Shown here in pieces: positions 53,689-61,820 of a stretch of DNA of 64,000 bases (positions within the stretch are counted from its first letter, which is position 1; each line of letters begins with the position of its first letter). A program made the position numbers and the translations under genes. Source of the stretch: an uncultured Bacteroidales bacterium (GTDB lineage Bacteria; Bacteroidota; Bacteroidia; Bacteroidales; UBA932); contig CALVDL010000014.1 in the NCBI GenBank assembly GCA_944326305.1, forward strand, positions 1-64,000, written 5' to 3'. The notes under the pieces are model-generated. The model was given only the letters and a program-made list of their open reading frames with translations. It was not told the DNA's origin and made no database searches.

Positions 53689-55932
53689 TCATTTAAGGCC
53701 CCTTGCGCGGAGGAGGGCGTCAGGATCGGGGTCGGAACCGCGGAAGCGGCGGTAGAGGGTCATAGGATCCTCGCTGCCTCCCTTTTCGAGGATGTTCTCG
53801 CGGAACGAGCGGGCCGTGGAGACGTTGAACACCCCTTTCCTGCGGAACAGCTCGAATGCATCCTTATCAAGCACCTCCGCCCACAGATAGCTGTAATACC
53901 CGGCACTGTATCCGCCGCTGAAGATATGGTTGAAATATGTGGTGCGGTAACGCGGGATAATCTCCTCCGGCAGGCCGGCCTGCGTCATTGCAAATGCCTC
54001 GAATTTATCCGGGTCGATGACCTTGAGCCCCTTGTTCCACCCTGTCGAGTCTGCCGGAGCATCAGTCTGCGATGCATACGGACAGTCCTGAGGGACATAT
54101 ATTGAACCCAGTTCGTGCCATTTCATGTCGAGGATGGCGGCTGCTACAAGCTCCGTGGTCATAAAGCCCTGGTTGAAATTCCTCGATACGGAAATCTTGG
54201 TTATCAGGCTGTCAGGGATAGCCTCCCCCGTACTGTAGTGATGCGCGTATGTCTTGAGCACATCAGGGAGGAAAGCCCAGTTCTCGTTTATCTGGGACGG
54301 GAGCTCGACGAAATCCCTGGCCACATTGGTCCCGCTTACATCCTTGTATGTACACTGGCTCAGAAGGCCGTGCAGGGCGTGCCCGAATTCATGGAACATC
54401 GTCCCGACTTCGTCTATGGAAAGGAGCGAAGGCATTCCGTCGGACGGCTTAGGGAAATTGGCCACATTCACGATCACAGGACGGACGTCCTCCCCTTTCT
54501 TCGTCCTGTACTGGTTCCGGAAATTGCTCATCCAGGCCCCGCCCCTCTTGGTGCTGCGGGTATAATAATCAGTAAGGAGGACACCTACAAGGGACCCGTC
54601 ACTGTCCGTCACCTCAAATCCTTCTACGTCCGGATGGTAAAGAGGTATGCTGTCGAGCTGCCTGAAATTGAGCCCATAGAGACGGTGGGCGGTATTGAAC
54701 ACTCCTTCCCGTACATTCTCCATCCTGAAATACGGCCTGACAAGGTCCTCATTGAGGGCATATTTCTCCTGGCGGACCTTCTCGGCATAATAGGCCCAGT
54801 CCCACGGCCTTATCACCGACGTGCTGTCATCCGGGAGCAGCCCGGCCTGGACGTCTTTGTCCATCAGGGCCTGCATATCCTCTATTTCAGCCCTGGCCTG
54901 GCGTACTGCCGCCGGGAATATCTTCCCGAGAAAAGCGTCCACAGTCCTCGGGTCATGCGCCATCTTGTCAGAAAGTATCTGCTCCGCAGGGACAGAATAG
55001 CCCAGAAGACAGGCCTTTTCAATACGCAGCCGGACAATGTCAAGGACAAGAGGCCTGTTGTCATTCTCACCTGAGGTATTGCATCTGGTCGAGTATGCCA
55101 TGAACATCTTCTCCCTGAGGTCCCTGCGCGAGCTGCCGGTCATGAAAGGGACATAGCTTGCGTTGTGCAGGGTAAAGAGCCATGGACCGCCCGGAGCTAC
55201 ATCCTGCTCCCGGATGCCTTTCATCCTGGCGGCCTCACGTGGCGTAATCCCCTCACGCGAAGCCTCCGAGGCAGCGGCAGAAAGGACCGAAGCCGGAAGG
55301 CCCGCTGTTTCAGAAGTATCTGTAAGCACCAGGCGGAAAGCATTGGTGGCAGAAAGCACGTTGTTCCCAAAACGCTGCTCCAGCACGGCAAGCTCCTTGT
55401 TTATCTCCCGCAGGCGGGCCTGCGCATCGGGCTCGAGGTTGACCCCGTTGTCGATGAACATCCTGTGGAGCTTCTCGAGGGTCATCCTCTGCTCTACGGT
55501 AAGGTCGTGGCTGTCGCGGTCCCTGTAGAGCTCGTCCACCCTGGCGAAGAAGTACGGGTTCATGAAGACATTGTCATTGTGCTCCGTGAGCATCGGTATC
55601 ACCTTCTCCACAATCTTCTGCATGGAAGGCGTGGCATCGGATTCGGACAGGTTGAAAAGCACCCCGGTCACCCTGTCGAGTATCTCGCCGGAAAGCTCGT
55701 AGGCCGCGACGGTGTTCTCGAAATCAGGGGCGTTGCCGTTGGCGATGATAGCGTCTATCTGCCCCTCCTGCTGTCTGATGCCGAATTTGACGGCCGGAAT
55801 GTAGTCCGACTCCTTGATAGACCCGAAATCAGGAATCCCGTATGGCGTATTCCATTCACCGAGAAAAGGATTCAGCTGCTTACATGAAGAAACAAGCATG
55901 GCCAAAGTCAAGATAAGAAATATTCTTCTCAT
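53689..55932 (-). CDS. M3-family zinc metallopeptidase (Dcp-like), lipoprotein
   Basis: About 747 residues. The thimet-oligopeptidase fold has the zinc motif HEFGHALH and the downstream Glu, with FVELPSQINENWAF, which is typical of dipeptidyl carboxypeptidase Dcp. The N-terminus has a lipoprotein signal (MLVSSCKQLNP), so it acts outside the cytoplasm, probably cutting short peptides in the periplasm or at the surface. An upstream start at 55986 is unlikely because the signal peptide begins at 55932. It may complement the S8 protease in peptide use. Confidence 0.94.
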   Translation of the reverse strand: MRRIFLILTLAMLVSSCKQLNPFLGEWNTPYGIPDFGSIKESDYIPAVKFGIRQQEGQIDAIIANGNAPDFENTVAAYELSGEILDRVTGVLFNLSESDATPSMQKIVEKVIPMLTEHNDNVFMNPYFFARVDELYRDRDSHDLTVEQRMTLEKLHRMFIDNGVNLEPDAQARLREINKELAVLEQRFGNNVLSATNAFRLVLTDTSETAGLPASVLSAAASEASREGITPREAARMKGIREQDVAPGGPWLFTLHNASYVPFMTGSSRRDLREKMFMAYSTRCNTSGENDNRPLVLDIVRLRIEKACLLGYSVPAEQILSDKMAHDPRTVDAFLGKIFPAAVRQARAEIEDMQALMDKDVQAGLLPDDSTSVIRPWDWAYYAEKVRQEKYALNEDLVRPYFRMENVREGVFNTAHRLYGLNFRQLDSIPLYHPDVEGFEVTDSDGSLVGVLLTDYYTRSTKRGGAWMSNFRNQYRTKKGEDVRPVIVNVANFPKPSDGMPSLLSIDEVGTMFHEFGHALHGLLSQCTYKDVSGTNVARDFVELPSQINENWAFLPDVLKTYAHHYSTGEAIPDSLITKISVSRNFNQGFMTTELVAAAILDMKWHELGSIYVPQDCPYASQTDAPADSTGWNKGLKVIDPDKFEAFAMTQAGLPEEIIPRYRTTYFNHIFSGGYSAGYYSYLWAEVLDKDAFELFRRKGVFNVSTARSFRENILEKGGSEDPMTLYRRFRGSDPDPDALLRARGLK

Positions 55933-55983
55933 ATCAGGTAGGTTTAACGTACACTTGCTGCCGCATCCCGCGACAAAATCATA

Positions 55984-55991
55984 CAAATATA
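55984..55991 (-). promoter_or_regulatory. -7 box of the M3 peptidase gene
   Basis: CAAATATA reads TATATTTG on the minus strand, 52 bases before the ATG at 55932. No good -33 element is seen at the usual spacing. Confidence 0.4.
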
Positions 55992-56041
55992 CACCTCCGA
56001 AGCATAAAAAGAAGAAAAAAATGCAAAAAACAGCGGTGCGG

Positions 56042-56569
56042 TCACAGAGGAAGGTCCTGAAGGAGCTCCTCTAAAGAGCCGTAGAGGGGGATGCCGTAGA
56101 AGTCGCAGGTTATCCGTACATTGTCATAGCGGTAGAATGAAGGTTCGCAGGCGACATACAGCTTCCCGGAGCGGGCATGCAGCCCCATCTCCAGAAGGGT
56201 TATCGGGGACTTGCTGCTCCCGAGGATGTTCATGATGATGATGTCGGCCTTCTCCAGATGCTCCAGCTCCCAGTTCACCTGATACTCCATTTCACCGTCC
56301 GCTCCCCCGTTCCATGAGCCGCGGCGGGGATTGTACAATATGTACCTGCCCTTCTTCCCTGAAAAATACTCTTTCAGCTGCGCCTGCCAGTCCACACTGT
56401 TTCCCATGTCGATGGTCCCGGCAAGGAAAATCCTCGTGAAGCCTCTGTCATCGTCCACTGGAAGCTCCTCCCGTGGTTTGATCTCGTATGTGACTGATTC
56501 TCCATGCTGTCCGGAACATGACACCAGTCCCAGGACCAGCAGCATGATAATGTAGAAAGGGTGTTTCAT
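56042..56569 (-). CDS. Secreted nucleoside 2-deoxyribosyltransferase-like lipoprotein
   Basis: About 175 residues. After a lipoprotein signal (MLLVLGLVSCSGQ, Cys near residue 18) comes a single domain with the hallmarks of the nucleoside deoxyribosyltransferase-like fold: IFLAGTIDMGNSVDWQ, NWELEHLEKADIIIMNILG and a TLLEMGLHARSGK segment with the expected Glu. Enzymes of this fold move or hydrolyse deoxyribose of nucleotides in the cytoplasm; an exported form is unusual. A longer start at 56620 would place hydrophobic residues before the signal. Activity and substrate are not shown; it could have lost catalysis and serve only in binding. Confidence 0.75.
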   Translation of the reverse strand: MKHPFYIIMLLVLGLVSCSGQHGESVTYEIKPREELPVDDDRGFTRIFLAGTIDMGNSVDWQAQLKEYFSGKKGRYILYNPRRGSWNGGADGEMEYQVNWELEHLEKADIIIMNILGSSKSPITLLEMGLHARSGKLYVACEPSFYRYDNVRITCDFYGIPLYGSLEELLQDLPL

Positions 56570-56596
56570 ATATGACAATAGATAAAGAATGCGGTA

Positions 56597-56604
56597 CAAA
56601 GATA
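56597..56604 (-). promoter_or_regulatory. -7 box of the deoxyribosyltransferase-like gene
   Basis: CAAAGATA reads TATCTTTG on the minus strand, 27 bases before the ATG at 56569. It sits inside the tail of the upstream operon's terminator. No -33 box is seen. Confidence 0.45.
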
Positions 56605-56612
56605 CAATAAAA

Positions 56613-56639
56613 ACGGCCACCGGAACACCCGGCGGCCGT
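56613..56639 (-). terminator. Terminator of the BACON/OB-lipoprotein operon
   Basis: ACGGCC (56613-56618) pairs with GGCCGT (56634-56639) and CCGG (56620-56623) with CCGG (56629-56632), separated by an unpaired base. On the minus strand TTTTTATTG follows, a proper T-tract. Confidence 0.75.
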
Positions 56640-56664
56640 CCATTATTATTCGGATCAGCATTTA

Positions 56665-58365
56665 TTACTGCCCATCTTCAGGAAGTTCTGGCTGTATGTC
56701 CGTTACAATGAAGTTGATACGACTATTCTTTCCATCATCGTCTTTCTGTCTTGATATATAATACCCTTTGACAGTGATAGTCTTCTTCTCCGAACCCTTG
56801 TTACAATAGTCGCAATATGCGTCAAGATCGAACTTCTTGGAATCGTTGCCGTAGAAAGCAAGGGTTGTTTCAGTTCCATCCACTACAAGGTTGTGGTAAG
56901 GATCAATCAGGGAGCCTGTCGCCGTAAAATAAGTGATATCCAGAAGGCCGGCCCCAATCTGTCCGGCAAGTCCATCAATAGCCGAAGCATCGAGGGTTAC
57001 AGGGTCGGACGGATCCGTGTATCCTGTGCTTTCTCCGTTTATTGACAGGATGTCTACATCCTTGATCTGAGGACCGTCATTATTCTGGCATATTACGCCT
57101 GCGACTGTAGCCTTATGGCCTACCATATCCTTGTATGTATCATTGCTGAACCCGTCGGCATACACGAGCAGGTACTCGTTTTCGTCATAAAGGAGGAAGC
57201 CGTTACGGCATGTAGCAGCGATAACGCCTGAAGTCTGTACGTAAGTCTCCTTATCCTTGTCAGCAGGATCTATCTGGTCCATTGCATCAGCCATGGCGAT
57301 TTCATCCGGAACCTGTGTTACAGATATGTCAACCGAAGACTCTCCGGAAGAATTTGCAGACTTGAATGTGATGACACCTGATCTGGCAACAGTTTTACTT
57401 TCAAGAGAAGCTACCTTTATCGTAGCTATCGTAATATCCGGATCCTCAGAATCCTCATCCTCCGGAGAAACGACCCTTATATCAGTAACCTGTGCCCACG
57501 ACTGCATTTCGGAAGGTATCTCGAACAGGATACCGTCTCCTTTGACAACGAACTGCGCCTCTATCTCGTTGGCAGCATTTTCACCGCCGACAAGGGCTCC
57601 TTCCGAATCAACCTGAAGTCCGTTAGAGTTAACAAGGAAATCCGTAACAGCGCCCTCAGGAATCTGGAGAAGGGATTTTTCTACAGAGATGAATTTAGCA
57701 TCGACAAACTCTACAGTGGAACCGTAAGTTACTTTAGAACCCCTTACCGTCACAACGTCTCCCACTTCGATATTGAAAGTGTCCCAGGCATTCTGACCGG
57801 AATCATTGACAGTACCGTAAATATATATTTCACCAGTGCCGTCATTCAGATACCAGTTTCCATACTGGGTATTTGTAATACTTGTACATGTCCCTGATAC
57901 AGTGAAACTCTGTCCGTCGGCAGCGGCCAAGACTTCAGCACAAGTCGCCTTTGTAGCAGCTATCTCACCCTGCCTTACAGTCAGGTTCTGCCTCTTGCCA
58001 CCGGCAAGGATGACAAGGGAGGCCTCCCGTCCGGCTTCAGTTTCTCCAGCAGTGAATGTAAGCGTGTAGTCTCCGGCCGTCCCTTCAGTCTGGGAAACCG
58101 TGAGCCAGTCCGGAGTAGCCCGCATCTCGGTAGCAGGGTCGTGGTCCACATACTGACCCTCAAGCTCATGCTCATACAGCTTGTCAAAGGCCCAGTCCAC
58201 GGAGGCAGTCATGTCAACAGTCACAGGGGTACCGTCTTCCGGAATCGAAATGAATGTCTCGGAAACCTGGATGACGTCCAGTGAAGTGACCTTATATTCG
58301 TCAGTACAACCGGCAAGCAGGAGAGCACCCAATGCCAGGACTGCTATTATATTCTTCGTTCTCAT
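56665..58365 (-). CDS. BACON and OB-fold lipoprotein paired with an Oar-like receptor
   Basis: A 566-residue lipoprotein (LLLAGCTDEYK). The first about 130 residues form a BACON-like Ig domain (TPDWLTVSQTEGTAGDYTLTFTA...NLTVRQGE). Then come two OB-fold-like modules in the style of DUF5689 (QSFTVSGTCTSITNTQYGNWYLNDGTGEIYIYG, VVTVRGSKV; and TSGVIAATCRNGFLLYDENEYLLVYADG, KATVAGVI), with another Ig-like segment between them (VSVTQ-like end VDISVTQVP). The C-terminal region ends FIVTDIQPELPEDGQ. No catalytic residues are recognised. It begins 20 bases after the Oar-like receptor and is probably its surface partner, with an unknown ligand. Confidence 0.83.
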   Translation of the reverse strand: MRTKNIIAVLALGALLLAGCTDEYKVTSLDVIQVSETFISIPEDGTPVTVDMTASVDWAFDKLYEHELEGQYVDHDPATEMRATPDWLTVSQTEGTAGDYTLTFTAGETEAGREASLVILAGGKRQNLTVRQGEIAATKATCAEVLAAADGQSFTVSGTCTSITNTQYGNWYLNDGTGEIYIYGTVNDSGQNAWDTFNIEVGDVVTVRGSKVTYGSTVEFVDAKFISVEKSLLQIPEGAVTDFLVNSNGLQVDSEGALVGGENAANEIEAQFVVKGDGILFEIPSEMQSWAQVTDIRVVSPEDEDSEDPDITIATIKVASLESKTVARSGVITFKSANSSGESSVDISVTQVPDEIAMADAMDQIDPADKDKETYVQTSGVIAATCRNGFLLYDENEYLLVYADGFSNDTYKDMVGHKATVAGVICQNNDGPQIKDVDILSINGESTGYTDPSDPVTLDASAIDGLAGQIGAGLLDITYFTATGSLIDPYHNLVVDGTETTLAFYGNDSKKFDLDAYCDYCNKGSEKKTITVKGYYISRQKDDDGKNSRINFIVTDIQPELPEDGQ

Positions 58366-58385
58366 ATATTCAAATTTTTATCAGG

Positions 58386-61300
58386 TTAGTTGAACATGTA
58401 CTTGATACCTATCTGGGCATACCAGCACTGTCCGAGATCGTGGTTGTAGGTCCATGTCTGAGTATTTCCGCTTACAGCCTTTGGAGTGCTGTATACAGGA
58501 ATTCCGTCAGCATTGATATGGTCGCAGGAAAGGATACGTCCTGAATTCAGATCAGGATTCATATACTTCATCACGCCCCATGAAGAATTGAAGATATTCA
58601 GAAGGTTCTTGATATCTACGCTGAGCTGGAGAGTATTGGTGGTTTTTCCGATTCTCACCTTGAAGTCGTGTGCATAGTGGAAATCAAGTCTGTGAACCCA
58701 AGGGGAATATACGCTGTAGGCCTCTGCATATTTGCCTTTATGCCTGCTGAGGTATTTATCGTTCTCGACATATGCCCAGAAACGGTCGCGGTCAGAGTCT
58801 GAAACGAACAGCAGCTCCTCTTTTGTTCTCGGGATATAGATGGCGTCGTAGTTGTAGCCGTCCCCGTTGAAGTCTCCGTCAAACATATAAGAGTAGTTGT
58901 AACCTCCTCTCCATGTCTCGTAGAACAGGCTGAAAGTATTGTTGCACTTGTCACGGTAAGTCAGGGATGCGAAGAACCTGTCCGGTGTCACATACTGAGA
59001 GTTGTGAAGGATCGGGTTGTTAGGGCCGTCAACCGTAGGCACATATGTGAATGCACTCGACGCATCAGATCCAGGCATACCTGTAAGCTCCTTGGAAACA
59101 AGGTGAGTATAGGATGCAGTGAAGTCGAGTCCCTCTACCGGAGACATGTTGAACATGATGTTTGCAGAATAGCCGTATCCCTTGCTGGTATTGGTCAGGA
59201 CAAACGCATCAGTCTTGGTGTATTTATGGTTCGCAGGGTAAATAGGCCTGTTGTCCGGACCGTTAAGACGTACGAAACCGTCTACCGGCATCACGTTCCA
59301 GTTGGTCATGCAGACACCGTTCACAGTCTTGTTGAAGATGAATTCACCGGAAATGCTCATAGGGAATGAAGTCGGGAAGGCGTAGTCGAGGGCTACAGAT
59401 GTCTTCCATACCTGAGGCATCTTGAACTTGCGGTCAACCGCAGCGAAAGACGAACCTACCACTCCGTCTTCAGGAGAAATGGTAAGAGGGAACTTCTCCG
59501 GATCTTTTGAATTGAGACAATCCTTGAGAGCTGCCGGATCCGTGATGAAATTATTCGTAAATTTTTTCAGAAGCGGATCTCCTACCTGAATCTTTACATT
59601 GTTCTGCACCATGCCGGAGTTGGTAGGCATATTGGTGAAGAACACCAGCGGGAGACGTCCTGAAAAGAGACCTGTACCTCCGCGGAATTTCAGGCTCTTG
59701 TCTCCGAATATGTCCCAGGTGAATCCGACGCGCGGAGAAACGGATATCTTGCCTGACGGCCAGAGGCCGGTATCGACATGGCGGCCGTTGTAGTCGAGGG
59801 CAAGGATAGCGTTGTTGGTCATGATGTCCTTGTTGCTGAAGAACAGCCCGTCGAGACGGACTCCGTAAGAGAGCATGAACTTGTCGTTAGGGTTCCACTC
59901 GTCCTGGGCATAGACCCCCACCTTGTGGAAACGCACCCTTGCCGCAGGGTTGTTGTCATCTCCGTAACCATATGTAAGACATACAGTCTCAGGCTCTGCC
60001 TGATTATAAAAATCACTCAGGCTGCGATAGCGGTAATATCCGGTACCGTTTCTCATATATGAGTTGTCAGCCATCTGGTACTCGTAACTTGCACCGGCAG
60101 TAATCTTGTGTGTACCTACATAATAGGTGATATCATCCCTTACATTGGCCACTGTATTGTGAACTGCATTGTTGTATGTAAACAGTTCATAGCCGAAAGA
60201 CATGTAAGGACGTATGTCATCGGTTCCGTCAAGGATGTCCACAAACGGGAAAACCGACGAATTGGTCCCGCGGACATCATCAAGCTTGGAGAATGTGGCG
60301 AGGAGCTGGTTCGAAAGGTTGTCGTTGATACGGCTGTTCAGGTCAAGGGAAACAGAATGCACGATGTTGTCCATAGAATACATCGAGTTGGCGAAAGACA
60401 TCGAATACTGTGACATACGTGCATCCACAGTACGGGTCTCGCAGTCTGAAGAAGAAGCGTTAGGAGAATTCCAGGCTTTATTCAGAGTGTAGTTGTAGCG
60501 CACGGCAAGATGATGGTTGTCAGCGATGTTCCAGTCCAGGCGTGCCAGTATCTTCTGGTTGCTCTCATCTGCAGGGAAATCAGTGTAGGAACCTGTATCG
60601 TAATTGTAGTTTTCCTTCAGATAGTTCGATACCATTTCCATGTCCGAAGCCAGCGTCCTTGAAATATATGCATCCGGATCGCGCTTTCCGTCCTGGGAGG
60701 CCCTCCAGCGGTTCACCACCGTAGGTATCTTTGAATACTCGTAGTTTACGAAGAAAAAGAGCTTGTTCTTGACGATAGGGCCGCCGAGCGTAAATCCGTA
60801 TGTAGTGGTCCTGTCCCTGTCGCGGGCTCCGGCGATATCCTCTCCCTCGACAGCGCTTCCGCGCATATTCTCGTTCCTGTGGTAGATGTACGCAGTACCT
60901 TTGAAGGTGTTGGTACCTGACTTGGTGATGGCGTTCACGCCTCCTCCGATGAAATTGGTCTGGCGGACATCATAAGGCGAGATAACCACCTGCACCTCCT
61001 CGATGGCATCGAGGGATATAGGGCTGCCGCCTCCAGGAAGCCCGTCGTTGAGGCCGAAGTTGTTGTTGAAGTTCGCACCGTCGACAGTGAAGTTGGCGGT
61101 ACGTCCGTCAGTACCGGCGAAGCTCATGCCGTTGCCTCCGTAAGGTGAAAGCCTTGTGACATCCTCGATTGACCTGCTGACAGTAGGGAGAGCGGTCATC
61201 TGGGAATTGGAGATATTGGTGGAGGCGCCTGTCTTCTCTGCAGCGAACTTTGAAGCTGCAGACGCCACGACCACAGCCTCGCTCAACATTTCGCTGTCCT

Positions 61301-61637
61301 CTTTCATAGTCACATTAAGGCTATATGTTTCAGCAAGCTGCAGAGTCACATCCGTATAGATCATAGGCTGGTATCCGAGGCAGGAGAATTCAACGGAATA
61401 CGGACCGCCGGAACGCATACCGTTGATAGTGTAACGGCCATCCTCATTGGTAATCACCGTGTAGACAGTACCGGAAGGGTCATGTGTGGCCAGGATTGCC
61501 ACTCCGGCAACAGGGACGCCGGCCTCATCCACAACGAGACCGTTGAGAGATGACGTCGTCACCTGAGCAGAAAGAATACCCCCTCCTACAAACAATGCCG
61601 CCAAAGCGGCAAAAACACATTTAACTGTTTGTTTCAT
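58386..61637 (-). CDS. Oar-like TonB-dependent receptor
   Basis: A 1083-residue outer-membrane protein. Signal peptide (GGGILSAQ), N-terminal carboxypeptidase-regulatory-like domain (SLNGLVVDEAGVPVAG, about residues 27-115), a plug (ALPTVSRSIEDVTRLSPYG, GGVNAITKSGTN) and a long barrel with Oar-type segments (RFHKVGVYAQDEWNPNDKFMLSYGVRLDG, VSPRVGFTWDIFG, GRLPLVFFTNMP). It ends in an aromatic strand (IGIKYMFN). Receptors of this class are often linked to large peptides or proteins, but the ligand is unknown. It is intact, unlike the neighbour at 61821-64000, which is its paralogue. Confidence 0.94.
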   Translation of the reverse strand: MKQTVKCVFAALAALFVGGGILSAQVTTSSLNGLVVDEAGVPVAGVAILATHDPSGTVYTVITNEDGRYTINGMRSGGPYSVEFSCLGYQPMIYTDVTLQLAETYSLNVTMKEDSEMLSEAVVVASAASKFAAEKTGASTNISNSQMTALPTVSRSIEDVTRLSPYGGNGMSFAGTDGRTANFTVDGANFNNNFGLNDGLPGGGSPISLDAIEEVQVVISPYDVRQTNFIGGGVNAITKSGTNTFKGTAYIYHRNENMRGSAVEGEDIAGARDRDRTTTYGFTLGGPIVKNKLFFFVNYEYSKIPTVVNRWRASQDGKRDPDAYISRTLASDMEMVSNYLKENYNYDTGSYTDFPADESNQKILARLDWNIADNHHLAVRYNYTLNKAWNSPNASSSDCETRTVDARMSQYSMSFANSMYSMDNIVHSVSLDLNSRINDNLSNQLLATFSKLDDVRGTNSSVFPFVDILDGTDDIRPYMSFGYELFTYNNAVHNTVANVRDDITYYVGTHKITAGASYEYQMADNSYMRNGTGYYRYRSLSDFYNQAEPETVCLTYGYGDDNNPAARVRFHKVGVYAQDEWNPNDKFMLSYGVRLDGLFFSNKDIMTNNAILALDYNGRHVDTGLWPSGKISVSPRVGFTWDIFGDKSLKFRGGTGLFSGRLPLVFFTNMPTNSGMVQNNVKIQVGDPLLKKFTNNFITDPAALKDCLNSKDPEKFPLTISPEDGVVGSSFAAVDRKFKMPQVWKTSVALDYAFPTSFPMSISGEFIFNKTVNGVCMTNWNVMPVDGFVRLNGPDNRPIYPANHKYTKTDAFVLTNTSKGYGYSANIMFNMSPVEGLDFTASYTHLVSKELTGMPGSDASSAFTYVPTVDGPNNPILHNSQYVTPDRFFASLTYRDKCNNTFSLFYETWRGGYNYSYMFDGDFNGDGYNYDAIYIPRTKEELLFVSDSDRDRFWAYVENDKYLSRHKGKYAEAYSVYSPWVHRLDFHYAHDFKVRIGKTTNTLQLSVDIKNLLNIFNSSWGVMKYMNPDLNSGRILSCDHINADGIPVYSTPKAVSGNTQTWTYNHDLGQCWYAQIGIKYMFN

Positions 61638-61683
61638 AAGTGGTAATATAAATATAAAGTAAATCTCGGCGATATATCGGGCG

Positions 61684-61714
61684 CAAAGTTAGACATTTAT
61701 ACAAAAGAGACAAA
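61684..61714 (-). promoter_or_regulatory. Promoter of the Oar-like receptor operon
   Basis: On the minus strand TTTG (61714-61711), a 19-base spacer and TAACTTTG (61691-61684) match the consensus exactly. The predicted start is near 61677, about 40 bases before the ATG. Confidence 0.8.
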
Positions 61715-61771
61715 TTTTCTTATAAACCAGTCCACATATTTTAATCATTTCTTAACAGCGGGAACCAAATA

Positions 61772-61807
61772 CGGGAAACGGACGGTGCGGTCCCAGTCCG
61801 TTTCCCG
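61772..61807 (-). terminator. Hairpin after the receptor pseudogene
   Basis: CGGGAAACGGAC (61772-61783) and GTCCGTTTCCCG (61796-61807) form a perfect 12-base stem 14 bases after the stop of the receptor pseudogene. No T-tract follows on the minus strand (TATTTGGTTCCC), so termination may need other factors. Confidence 0.5.
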
Positions 61808-61820
61808 CTCAAGGATTGCA

